NCBI GenBank assembly: GCA_016781725.1
Contig: JADDPU010000344.1
Coordinates: 14,676 to 26,357, forward strand
Direction: 5' to 3'
DNA from: Rubrobacter sp.
GTDB taxonomy: Bacteria; Actinomycetota; Rubrobacteria; Rubrobacterales; Rubrobacteraceae
DNA length: 11,682 nt
Shown piece after piece: positions 1 through 6,419 of the stretch. How positions within the stretch are numbered: the stretch's first letter is position 1; each line of letters begins with the position of its first letter. The notes below the pieces were generated by a model, which was given only the letters and a program-made list of their open reading frames with translations, was not told the origin of the DNA and searched no databases. Both the position numbers and the translations under genes were made by a program.

Positions 1-99
1 GGCCATCGCGATGACCACGGCGTTGTCGCCCGAGAGGATCAGGTTAACGACGAGAACCGCGACGAGACCGCCGAGCCACTCTCCGCTCATAAACTCCAT
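1..99 (-). CDS. TerC/YjbE-family integral membrane protein, N-terminal fragment
   Basis: This is a partial gene cut by the left edge of the window; only the first 33 codons are visible. The reading frame is fully open and encodes a hydrophobic first helix ending in NLILSGDNAVVIAMA, the hallmark segment of the TerC/YjbE/YkoY family. Its acidic SGDN motif lies in the membrane and is thought to take part in metal-ion handling; several family members export manganese. Two in-frame ATGs are possible, at 99 and at 90. The first has a weak GGCAGGG upstream and the second has GGAG only three bases away, so the start is not settled. It lies 93 bases downstream of the cation antiporter on the same strand and may be co-transcribed with it. 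Family assignment is confident because of the motif; the substrate is unknown. Confidence 0.85.
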   Translation of the reverse strand, partial: MEFMSGEWLGGLVAVLVVNLILSGDNAVVIAMA

Positions 100-192
100 C
101 TACCCTGCCACCCCCCTCCGCTTCGGACTTGCGTGCAGAAGACCATCTTACCAGGAAAGCTATCCGAGGGTGAGCCCGAAGCCCACGAAGTC

Positions 193-1215
193 TCAACCCC
201 GCACCAGGTAGACGACCGCCGTCGCGACGAACACGATGTACAGCGACCCGGCGCCGAGCATGACGAAAGCCCGCAAGGGGGCCCTGCGCAGCAAGAACCC
301 GAGGAAGACCACGCCGGAGAGGATGGCGAACACGGCGGCCAGTGCGGTCAAGAAGTCGAGCTGCCACGGCGTGAACAGTATCCCGATCGAGACCGGGATG
401 GTGCTCTGAAAGACCATCGCCCCTGTGATGTTGCCGACGGCGAGAGTGTCTTTGTTTTCCCTGAGCCAGATCACCGAGTTGAACTTCTCGGGAAGCTCGG
501 TGGCAAGCGGTGCCAGGACCAGGGCGATAAGGCCGGCCGGTATGCCCACGGACTTGGAGAGGTGCTCGACGGCGCCGACGAAAAAGTGGGCCCCCGCGCC
601 CATAACCGCTATCGTCCCGAGGAGCTGCGCCGCTACGGCCCAGGTCGGTGCCGGGGAGCGCGAGGGCCAGAGCGTCAGGTTCGACGGGGTCTCCCCCTCC
701 TCTTGCTCGTCATCCTTCTTTAGCGTGCGTACCACGTACAGGACGTAGGCCGCGAGCAGGACCACCGCGAGCAGAATCTTCAAGAACAGAGGGAGCGCCA
801 CGATACCGGCCCCGGCGGCCAGGATAAAACAGACGAGGAAGAACCCGAGGTCGGGGATGGCGGTCTCGCGGTCGGCGGTGATCTCACCGCCCGTCCTCCT
901 GCGGCCCCGGTAGCCCAAAGCCGCCGCCCCGACTATGAACAGGGCGAGCGTCGCGAGCAAGAACGGGGCGCCAAGGATCGCGCCGATGCCGATCTCGCCG
1001 GCGGCGGCCCCGCCGGTGCCCAGGATCAGGGCGCCCAGGATGGCGACTATCGGGATCATGGTCTCTGGCAACGCCGTCCCCACCGCCGCAAGGAGGCTCC
1101 CCACGGCCCCAGCCCCGAGGTTGAGCCTCTCCCCCAGGATCTCGACCGCGTTCGTGAACAAGATCGCGGCCCCAAGTATTACCCCCAGGGAGAGCACCAG
1201 CCCGACTATCGTCAT
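193..1215 (-). CDS. Ca2+/cation antiporter (CaCA) family membrane protein
   Basis: A 340-residue polytopic membrane protein, probably a cation exchanger with two inverted repeats of about five helices each. The repeats carry the family's paired motifs: GTALPE at residues 46-51 and LATELPE at 237-243. The glutamates in these motifs normally coordinate the transported cation, as in the Na+/Ca2+ exchanger domain. A charged cytoplasmic loop rich in Lys, Asp and Glu (about 165-178) separates the halves. Length is normal for prokaryotic members (about 300-350). I chose the ATG at 1215 because AGAAGG lies four bases upstream and the first helix follows at once; the open frame runs further upstream but encodes Arg-rich non-protein-like sequence. 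It diverges from larB and may share a transcript with the TerC-like gene downstream. The ion is not predictable from sequence. Confidence 0.87.
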   Translation of the reverse strand: MTIVGLVLSLGVILGAAILFTNAVEILGERLNLGAGAVGSLLAAVGTALPETMIPIVAILGALILGTGGAAAGEIGIGAILGAPFLLATLALFIVGAAALGYRGRRRTGGEITADRETAIPDLGFFLVCFILAAGAGIVALPLFLKILLAVVLLAAYVLYVVRTLKKDDEQEEGETPSNLTLWPSRSPAPTWAVAAQLLGTIAVMGAGAHFFVGAVEHLSKSVGIPAGLIALVLAPLATELPEKFNSVIWLRENKDTLAVGNITGAMVFQSTIPVSIGILFTPWQLDFLTALAAVFAILSGVVFLGFLLRRAPLRAFVMLGAGSLYIVFVATAVVYLVRG

Positions 1216-1295
1216 GCAACCTTCTTCCGTTTTTTGGCAAGAACGTGCTAGATTCTTACCCGTTGGCATTCGTAATATACGTGGACCTGGAGGGC

Positions 1296-2087
1296 ATGGA
1301 CAATCTCGAGAAGACCTTGGCCGCCGTAGCGAGCGGCGACCTCTCCCCCGCCTCGGCCGCGCAACGGCTGAAGGGCGGCGAGGTCCGCTACCTTGACGAG
1401 TTCGCCGCCCTCGACCTCGGCCGCGCCGCCCGCAAGGGCGTCCCCGAGGTCGTCTACGCCCGCGCCAAGAGCCCGGACCAGGTCGCCGCGATCTGCTCGG
1501 CCCTCCTCGAATCCAAGGAACGCGTGATCTTGAGCGCCCCAACCCCCGAGCACGAGGCGAAGGTCCGCGAGGCCCTCCCCGACACGCCGCTCCGGCGGGC
1601 CGGCCGCTCCATCGTGGTGGGGTCAGGCGAGCCGGCGCCGACCGGCGGACGCGTCGGGGCCCTTAGTGCCGGCACCTCGGATCTTCCGGTGCTGGAGGAG
1701 GCGCTCGCCGTGGCCCGCGAGATGGGTGCCGCGGTGATGAGCTTCCACGACGTGGGGGTGGCAGGCATCCACCGACTGGCGGCGCCGCTAGAGGAGCTCA
1801 AGGCCTTCGACCCCGACTCCCTGATAGTCGCCGCGGGTATGGAGGGGGCGCTGCCGAGCGTGGTCTCCGGCCTCGTCGCCGTGCCCGTCATCGGGCTGCC
1901 GACCTCGACAGGCTACGGCCTCGGCGGCGACGGGACCGCCGCTATCTTAGGGATGCTCCAGACCTGCTCCCCTGGCCTCTCGGTAGTCAACGTGGACAAC
2001 GGGGTCGGCGCCGGGGCGATGGCCGCCCTGATCGCCAACCGCGCCGCCCTCGGCCGCGCTCCTCGGGAGAACGGGAAACGTCTCTAG
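1296..2087 (+). CDS. larB: LarB, pyridinium-3,5-biscarboxylic acid mononucleotide synthase
   Basis: A 263-residue protein of the LarB (PurE-like) family. LarB carboxylates and hydrolyses nicotinic acid adenine dinucleotide in the first step of making the nickel-pincer nucleotide cofactor of lactate racemase and related enzymes. Family landmarks are SAGTSDLPVLEEA at residues 124-136, FHDVGVAGIHRL at 150-161, VAAGMEGALPSVVSGL at 178-193, and TCSPGLSVVNVDNGVGAG at 223-240. Cys224 aligns with the cysteine known to be needed in Lactiplantibacillus LarB. ATG 1296 is chosen because the typical N-terminus (MDNLEKTLAAVASG) begins there. GGAGGG lies unusually close (one base away), so GTG 1281 or ATG 1245 remain possible. 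No larC, larE or racemase homologue is in the window. The next gene, thpR, starts 10 bases after its stop. Confidence 0.92.
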   Translation: MDNLEKTLAAVASGDLSPASAAQRLKGGEVRYLDEFAALDLGRAARKGVPEVVYARAKSPDQVAAICSALLESKERVILSAPTPEHEAKVREALPDTPLRRAGRSIVVGSGEPAPTGGRVGALSAGTSDLPVLEEALAVAREMGAAVMSFHDVGVAGIHRLAAPLEELKAFDPDSLIVAAGMEGALPSVVSGLVAVPVIGLPTSTGYGLGGDGTAAILGMLQTCSPGLSVVNVDNGVGAGAMAALIANRAALGRAPRENGKRL

Positions 2088-2097
2088 GACCGCCGTC

Positions 2098-2670
2098 GTG
2101 CGCACCTTCGTCGCCGTCTTCCCGCCCCCCGAGGTCCAACAGGCGCTGCACCGCGCGGCGCTCGCCCTGCCGGTGAGCGGCGCCCTTCGCCTCATCGCCC
2201 CAGAGAAGATCCACCTCACCCTGAAGTTCCTGGGCGAAATCTCCGAGGACGCCCTGATCCGGGCGACGGAAGCCCTGGGTCCGGCGTGCGAGGGACACGG
2301 ACGGTTCGAGGTCGCAATTAGCGGCTTCGGGGTCTTCCCCTCCGAGAGAAAGGCCCGCGTCCTCTGGGCCGGAACTGGCGAAGGGTCTGAGCGGCTGCGC
2401 GATCTGGCCGGCGCCGTCGAGAGCGGTCTCGCGGCGGTCGGTTTCGAGCGGGAGGTCCGGCCTTACGTGCCCCACCTGACCCTCGGCCGGGCCCGCGGCC
2501 GTCCTGTGGGATTCGATCCCGGCGGGGTAAGCGCGCCGGCGCTGCGGTTCACGGTCTCAGGCCTCGACCTGGTGAGGAGCGCGCCCGGTGCTGGTGGCGG
2601 CGTCACCTACTCAAGCCTGGCCACCTACCCCCTCTCTAGAAGGCCGAGAGCAAGGGACCGATGGACATGA
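2098..2670 (+). CDS. thpR: RNA 2',3'-cyclic phosphodiesterase (2H phosphoesterase)
   Basis: A 190-residue 2H-superfamily protein (ThpR/LigT). Its two catalytic HxTL motifs are IHLTLKFLGE (His39, Thr41) and VPHLTLGRAR (His126, Thr128), at the expected spacing of about 85 residues. Members hydrolyse RNA 2',3'-cyclic phosphate ends to 2'-phosphates and can ligate tRNA halves in vitro. The start is GTG at 2098, giving the classic MRTFVAVFPP N-terminus ten bases after the larB stop, so the two genes are probably one transcription unit, perhaps by translational coupling. The C-terminal tail (SRRPRARDRWT) is basic and low-complexity. Its coding DNA overlaps, in antisense, the 3' end of a small minus-strand ORF. 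Function is confident from both motifs; the in vivo substrate is not known. Confidence 0.93.
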   Translation: MRTFVAVFPPPEVQQALHRAALALPVSGALRLIAPEKIHLTLKFLGEISEDALIRATEALGPACEGHGRFEVAISGFGVFPSERKARVLWAGTGEGSERLRDLAGAVESGLAAVGFEREVRPYVPHLTLGRARGRPVGFDPGGVSAPALRFTVSGLDLVRSAPGAGGGVTYSSLATYPLSRRPRARDRWT

Positions 2671-2728
2671 TGATGAAGAGGAGTATCAGGATCATAACGA
2701 CTAAGGCTATGAAGTTACTCCCGCTCAT
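2636..2728 (-). CDS. Small hydrophobic single-helix protein (30 aa), hypothetical
   Basis: An ORF of 31 codons from ATG 2728 to TAG 2636, shorter than most gene callers report. It encodes a peptide beginning MSGSNFIALVVMILILLF and ending IGPLLSAF, essentially one uninterrupted transmembrane helix with a short polar N-terminus. A G-rich stretch (GGGGGG) lies about nine bases upstream of the ATG and could serve as a ribosome-binding site. TAGAAT, a good -10 match, lies at 2771-2776, but without a convincing -35. The last 35 bases overlap the thpR 3' end in antisense. The strongly hydrophobic composition despite high genomic GC, and the use of ATA, TTA and ATG codons, argue for a real gene, but 30 codons is short enough for chance. 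I recognise no family. Confidence 0.5.
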   Translation of the reverse strand: MSGSNFIALVVMILILLFIIMSIGPLLSAF

Positions 2729-2812
2729 CCGGTTCGCCCCCCCCAAGGTCGGTAGTCCATCTATCTTTCAATTCTAGCCCCTACCCGGCGCGCCCGCCAG
2801 AGCCTACCGGGC

Positions 2813-3406
2813 TCAGAGCTCGTTGGCGTAGAACACCCGACGCTGCGGCGCCGGCGCCCCGCCCTCGGAGAGCTCCAGGCGCAGCGCGTGAAACTCCTCG
2901 ACCTTCTCCGAGATAAGCCGCACGATGGGGTCGGGGTCCGAGCGAAGCTCGAGCATGACCTCCACCACAGCCCCCACGCTGACTTCCTCCACCCCCCCCG
3001 CGGGACGCGGCTCCTTGTAGAAGACCCGGCACTCGTAAGACGCCTTCGCGTCGTCGTGGATGATGAGGAGCATCTCGGGCCGCGCCGTCGCCACCCGGGG
3101 TACGTTCCCTAGCTCGTACATTACCCTCCGTCGCCGGTAGACTTCCCGCTGCAACTCTTCGCGCACGATCTCTCCGAACCCATCACCCTCGATTATAGAG
3201 TAAGCCTCATCGCGGGCCCTCTCGGCCTCCCGAACCCATCGGCCTACCCCTTCGAGGTCCAGACTCACGCCGCACACCAGACACCTGTACAACGGTCCAG
3301 CGGCGATCCTCAAGCCCCCAAGGTGCAGGCAATTTTCGACAGGGTCAGCCATGTGGACCAGTATTGTACTCCTTTCCCAACCCTGCGCGACCCTCACCCT
3401 GAGCAT
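2813..3406 (-). CDS. Hypothetical protein with putative N-terminal zinc-binding cysteines
   Basis: A 197-residue soluble protein that I do not recognise. Near the N-terminus, ENCLHLGG and YRCLVCGVSLD place Cys26, His28, Cys42 and Cys45 as a possible zinc-ribbon-like site. A charged, probably helical segment follows (about 55-97, rich in Glu and Arg), then an alpha/beta-looking C-terminal half with hydrophobic strands such as EMLLIIHDD (111-119) and VGAVVEVMLEL (144-154). There is no signal peptide or membrane segment. I prefer ATG 3406: GAGG lies eight bases upstream, behind a -35/-10 pair at 3426-3454. ATG 3352 is the main alternative and would leave the cysteines intact; ATG 3466 is less likely. 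The gene is followed by the small hydrophobic ORF on the same strand. Existence as a gene is likely; function is unknown. Confidence 0.7.
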   Translation of the reverse strand: MLRVRVAQGWERSTILVHMADPVENCLHLGGLRIAAGPLYRCLVCGVSLDLEGVGRWVREAERARDEAYSIIEGDGFGEIVREELQREVYRRRRVMYELGNVPRVATARPEMLLIIHDDAKASYECRVFYKEPRPAGGVEEVSVGAVVEVMLELRSDPDPIVRLISEKVEEFHALRLELSEGGAPAPQRRVFYANEL

Positions 3407-3425
3407 GGATATATCCTCTACCTGT

Positions 3426-3454
3426 ACTTTAGCTCTATATGCAGCGGCAGTCGA
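3426..3454 (-). promoter_or_regulatory. Candidate promoter for the 2813-3406 hypothetical gene
   Basis: On the minus strand TCGACT (3449-3454) and TAAAGT (3426-3431) are separated by 17 bases. Each matches four of six sigma-70-type consensus positions. The predicted transcript would begin just upstream of the GAGG that precedes ATG 3406, giving a short leader, which supports that start. It was found by eye and is not unique in such sequence. Confidence 0.35.
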
Positions 3455-3479
3455 TGGTGGCGACACTACCTCCGTCGGG

Positions 3480-3670
3480 AGCCCGGCGATCCGGCCTGAA
3501 TCCCCTCGGGGAGGTCGGGCGGCGTTTTACCCGCAAACGGGTCTCTATGGACCGCCGCCACCGTCGCCGGCCGCGGGGTTCGAAGGCGTCACCCGTCTCC
3601 TGTGGGGTACCTTCGACCCGATGGACGGGTTGGCCGCTCCCGCCCAAGCCTCTACCTCACGTAGAGTGTG
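3480..3670. other. Noncoding stretch rich in inverted repeats (candidate structured RNA or leader)
   Basis: The roughly 310 bases between the hypothetical gene (starting at 3406, minus) and the lipid kinase (3721, plus) hold no convincing gene; the open frames through it encode Arg/Pro-rich, non-protein-like sequence. Three hairpins can be drawn. Hairpin A pairs GGCGGCG (3518-3524) with CGCCGCC (3553-3559) around a nested ACCCG-CAAA-CGGGT (3529-3542). Hairpin B pairs GGGTTCGAAGG (3576-3586) with CCTTCGACCC (3610-3619) with one bulge, around a nested ACCC/GGGT (3591-3594 with 3605-3608). Hairpin C pairs CTCTAC (3650-3655) with GTAGAG (3661-3666). ACCCGTC (3591-3597) could instead pair with GACGGGT (3624-3630), which would break the inner part of hairpin B. 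It matches no RNA family I know, and chance pairing is easy in high-GC DNA. Confidence 0.35.
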
Positions 3671-3708
3671 AACGGCCTTCAGATCGGACGGCGGGTCGGC
3701 GGTTCTGG

Positions 3709-3714
3709 TATTTT
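3709..3714 (+). promoter_or_regulatory. -10 element TATTTT placed for a leaderless lipid-kinase mRNA
   Basis: TATTTT fits the actinobacterial TANNNT -10 pattern and ends exactly six bases before GTG 3721, so transcription would start on the first base of the start codon. There is no Shine-Dalgarno sequence before that GTG, as expected for a leaderless message. No good -35 is visible, which is common for such promoters. Confidence 0.4.
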
Positions 3715-3720
3715 CCGGCT

Positions 3721-4608
3721 GTGGTTTTCGGTGGAGGAGAGGCGCACCTGGTGCTCAACCCGACGGCCGGCAAGGGGCGGGCGGGGGGACGGCTCGCTGT
3801 CGTCTCGCGGTTTCTGGAGGAGCGGGGCTTGCGTCCGGTCTGGCACACCACCGAGGGGCCCGGGCACGCCCGTGAGATCGTACGCGGGCTGCCCGAGGGT
3901 CTTCCCGTGGTGGCGGTTGGCGGAGACGGGACGGTCCACGAGGTGGCGGCGGCGTGCGTCGAGACGCGCCGCATCATGGGCGTCCTGCCCGCCGGCAGCG
4001 GCAACGACTACGTCAAGGCCATTGGTACCGGCACGGAGCTCGCAAGGGCTCTCGCGGTTCTCGTCGAGGGGAGGGTCCGTACCGTGGACGCCGGGGAGGT
4101 CAACGGGGTGCCGTTCAACAACGGTCTCGGGGTGGGTTTCGACGCGGAGGTCGCCGCCGGTGTGGCCGAGGCGCCGGCTTACCTTGGGGGGACTGGGCGT
4201 TACGCGTGGTCGGTTGGGAGCTTGCTCTGGGGCTTCCGGTGCCACGAGGCGAGGCTCGTTCTCGACGGCGGGGAGGCCGTCGAGGCCAAAACCATACTCG
4301 TCGCGGTCGCCCTCGGCACGACCTACGGCTCCATCTTCCGGCTCGCGCCGGGGGCGATCCTCGACGACGGCCTCTTCGACGTCGTCTGGTCCGAGGAGGT
4401 GAGCCGGGCCGAGGTCTTGCGGCTAATCCCGGCGGCGCTCAGGGGGACGCTCGCCAAGCACCCCAAGGTCCACGTGGCCCATGCCCGGGAGGTGGCCCTC
4501 GACCTCGCTGAGGAGATCCCGGCGCACGTTGACGGCGAGATGCTGGCCCGCACCCGCAGCTTCCGGGCACGCGTGCTGCCCGGGGCCCTGCGCGTCGTGG
4601 CGCCGTAG
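3721..4608 (+). CDS. Diacylglycerol/sphingosine kinase-family lipid kinase (YegS/BmrU-like)
   Basis: A 295-residue DAGK-catalytic-domain protein that probably phosphorylates a lipid such as diacylglycerol with ATP at the membrane face, recycling it to phosphatidic acid. The N-terminal strand and loop read HLVLNPTAGKG (residues 9-19). The nucleotide-binding GGDGT follows at 67-71 and LPAGSGND at 89-96. The FNNGLGVGFDAEV segment starts the second domain (about 132-144), with DDGLFD at 215-220 and HVDGE at 269-273 near the C-terminus. Length is typical (about 290-300). The open frame extends back to 3439, but residues upstream are Arg/Pro-rich and not family-like. GTG 3721 keeps the first beta strand and has a well-placed -10 for a leaderless start. 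GTG 3751 has a GGAGGAGAGG upstream but would delete that strand. The physiological lipid is unknown. Confidence 0.88.
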   Translation: MVFGGGEAHLVLNPTAGKGRAGGRLAVVSRFLEERGLRPVWHTTEGPGHAREIVRGLPEGLPVVAVGGDGTVHEVAAACVETRRIMGVLPAGSGNDYVKAIGTGTELARALAVLVEGRVRTVDAGEVNGVPFNNGLGVGFDAEVAAGVAEAPAYLGGTGRYAWSVGSLLWGFRCHEARLVLDGGEAVEAKTILVAVALGTTYGSIFRLAPGAILDDGLFDVVWSEEVSRAEVLRLIPAALRGTLAKHPKVHVAHAREVALDLAEEIPAHVDGEMLARTRSFRARVLPGALRVVAP

Positions 4609-4692
4609 GATGCGAGAGCCAACGGAAGGATGGAGCGCCGATCTTCGCCAGCCCTGGACCCCGTGGGCGGTGGGCACGAGGGGTCGCCGCCG

Positions 4693-6135
4693 ATGACCGG
4701 AGATCTGCTGGCGCGGCCCGCGCTGGAGCTCGCGGGGTTGCTCCGTTCGGGTCGGTTACACGCCCGGGAACTCGTCGAGGGGGCGCTCCGGCGACTCGAG
4801 GAGCGCGAGCGCAGCATCAACGCTTTCTGCTTCGTGGACGCCGAGCGGGCGCTTGCCGAAGCGGAAGGTATCCGTCCGGACGACCCGCGGCCTTTCGCCG
4901 GTGTCCCGATCGCCGTAAAGTCTTCGGCCCCCCAGGAGGGGTTGCCCAGACCCATCGGCTCGGCCCTCTTCAAGGACCACGTCGCCGACCGCGACGGCAC
5001 CTCCGTCAGGCGGCTCAAGGAGGCAGGGTTCGTACTCGTGGGCAGGACCACGATGCCCGAGTTCGGCATCCTGCCCACCACCGAGCCGCGCCTCACCGGC
5101 CCTACGCGCAACCCGTGGGATACCTCGCGAACCCCTGGAGGGTCCTCGGGCGGATCCGCCGCCGCCGTGGCGGCGGGGGTCGTGCCCCTGGCCCACGGCA
5201 GCGATGGGGGCGGCTCGCTGCGCATACCCGCCGCCTGCTGCGGCCTCGTCGGGCTGAAGGCCTCGCGGGGGAGGATCTCCGCCGGTCCCGACGCCGGCGA
5301 CGACCCGCTGGTGACCGAAGGCGTGCTGACGCGCACCGTCGCAGACACCGCCGCCCTGCTCGATGTCCTCGCCGGCTACGAGCCGGGGGACGCCACCTGG
5401 GCGCCACCACCGACGCGGCCGTTCCGTGAAGCCGTCCGGGTCTCCCCGACGGGGGCCTCGGGCCTGCGCGTCGGGCTGCTGCTCAGGCCCCCGGCCCCCG
5501 CGGATCTCGACCCCTCCTGTGCGCGTGCCGCCGAGGACGCCGCGAGGCTCCTCGAGGACCTCGGGCACCGCGTCGAGAACTTCGACCTGGAGCCGCCCAC
5601 CGAACGGGAGTGGGAGGCGTTCGATGACGTGTGGGCGGTGCTGGCGGCGGAGGGCGTCGCCACCGGGGAGAGCATCCTCGGGCGGCCGCCGACCCCGGGC
5701 GACGTCGAGCCCCTGACCTGGGCGCTCTACGAGAAGGGACGCGTCCTGGACGCCCTCTCCTACCGGAGGTCTTTCATCGGGCTCCAGCGGGTCGCACGCC
5801 GGGTCGTCGGCGCAGCGCTGGCCTACGACGTGCTGCTCACCCCCGCGCTGGCCGAGCGGCCCTTGCCTATAGGCACCATCACGGGGATGGAACTGCCCGA
5901 TCCCTTGAACGCCCTCTCCCGCAGCGACCGCTTCACCCCCTACACCGCCCTTTGGAACGTGACGGGCCAGCCCGCCATCTCGTTGCCGCTCTTCCACGGC
6001 GACGACGGTCTGCCCTTGGGCGTCCAGCTCGTCGGTCCGCCGGCAGGCGAGGACCTCCTGCTAGCCCTCGCCGCGCAACTGGAACAGGCGGCCCCGTGGA
6101 AAGAGAGGCTCTCCCCGATGGCCCTCCGCATCTAG
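4693..6135 (+). CDS. Amidase-signature family hydrolase (NylA-like)
   Basis: A 480-residue amidase-signature enzyme, probably a cytoplasmic amide hydrolase. The Ser-cisSer-Lys triad is visible as Lys76 (GVPIAVK), Ser151 (GGSSGGS, the cis-Ser) and Ser175 (GSDGGGSLRIPA), with the diagnostic 24-residue spacing between the two serines. The segments TEPRLTGPTRNPWDTSRTPGG and CGLVGLKASRGRISAGPD resemble the 6-aminohexanoate cyclic-dimer hydrolase (NylA) branch more than GatA, and no gatB or gatC is nearby. The residue after the catalytic lysine, usually Asp, is Ser here. ATG 4693 is chosen because the family-like N-terminus begins there, with GAGGGG nine bases upstream; ATG 4630 adds a low-complexity stretch. 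It lies 84 bases after the lipid kinase on the same strand. Family is confident; the substrate cannot be told from sequence. Confidence 0.9.
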   Translation: MTGDLLARPALELAGLLRSGRLHARELVEGALRRLEERERSINAFCFVDAERALAEAEGIRPDDPRPFAGVPIAVKSSAPQEGLPRPIGSALFKDHVADRDGTSVRRLKEAGFVLVGRTTMPEFGILPTTEPRLTGPTRNPWDTSRTPGGSSGGSAAAVAAGVVPLAHGSDGGGSLRIPAACCGLVGLKASRGRISAGPDAGDDPLVTEGVLTRTVADTAALLDVLAGYEPGDATWAPPPTRPFREAVRVSPTGASGLRVGLLLRPPAPADLDPSCARAAEDAARLLEDLGHRVENFDLEPPTEREWEAFDDVWAVLAAEGVATGESILGRPPTPGDVEPLTWALYEKGRVLDALSYRRSFIGLQRVARRVVGAALAYDVLLTPALAERPLPIGTITGMELPDPLNALSRSDRFTPYTALWNVTGQPAISLPLFHGDDGLPLGVQLVGPPAGEDLLLALAAQLEQAAPWKERLSPMALRI

Positions 6136-6419
6136 GAGTGTATTCCCGGACGAACCCGTCCGCGAGGCGAGAACAGGGGTATCGCTGGGCCCGCCAGGCA
6201 CCTGGGGCTGCCGAGCCGGCAATGCACCTGCGGCGAGATCCTGCGGAGGTGCCCGGACGGGTGGAGCGGGGCCTGCGAGACGGACGACCGGCGGCCCGCG
6301 TCGGTGTCAGAGGACCGCCGTTGGGGCACTATCAAAGTGTGAGCCATTGTGGTACAAACGCATCCTGCACCTTAGGGCGCAAAGGCGTGTCTCCGAGTTT
6401 AAGAGGGTTCGGCGAGAAG

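Noticed and set aside
1216..1295. Divergent promoters between the antiporter and larB
   Set aside because: TAATAT at 1273-1278 and TTGGCA at 1234-1239 look promoter-like singly, but they are not at a usable spacing and no pair is convincing on either strand.
2656..2780. A plus-strand ORF of about 38 codons beginning MDMMMKRSI
   Set aside because: It has no ribosome-binding site and starts inside thpR; the minus-strand frame of the same DNA gives a far more protein-like peptide.
3571..3597. A tRNA-like T-loop (GGGTTCGAAGG)
   Set aside because: The flanking bases do not form a five-pair T stem, and no acceptor or anticodon stems can be drawn. The motif instead pairs with CCTTCGACCC downstream.
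3490..3630. A c-di-AMP (ydaO-yuaA) riboswitch, prompted by TGAATCC and CCCG-rich segments
   Set aside because: The conserved 3' segment of that class and its order of elements are absent.
3439..3720. A 94-codon N-terminal extension of the lipid kinase
   Set aside because: The frame is open, but the encoded residues are Arg/Pro-rich with no family resemblance, and the DNA overlaps the inverted-repeat region. Open frames are common by chance in such GC-rich DNA.
6132..6347. A 71-codon minus-strand ORF between the amidase and the fabD-like gene
   Set aside because: The composition is not protein-like (many Arg, Ser, Pro), there is no ribosome-binding site, and it resembles nothing I know.
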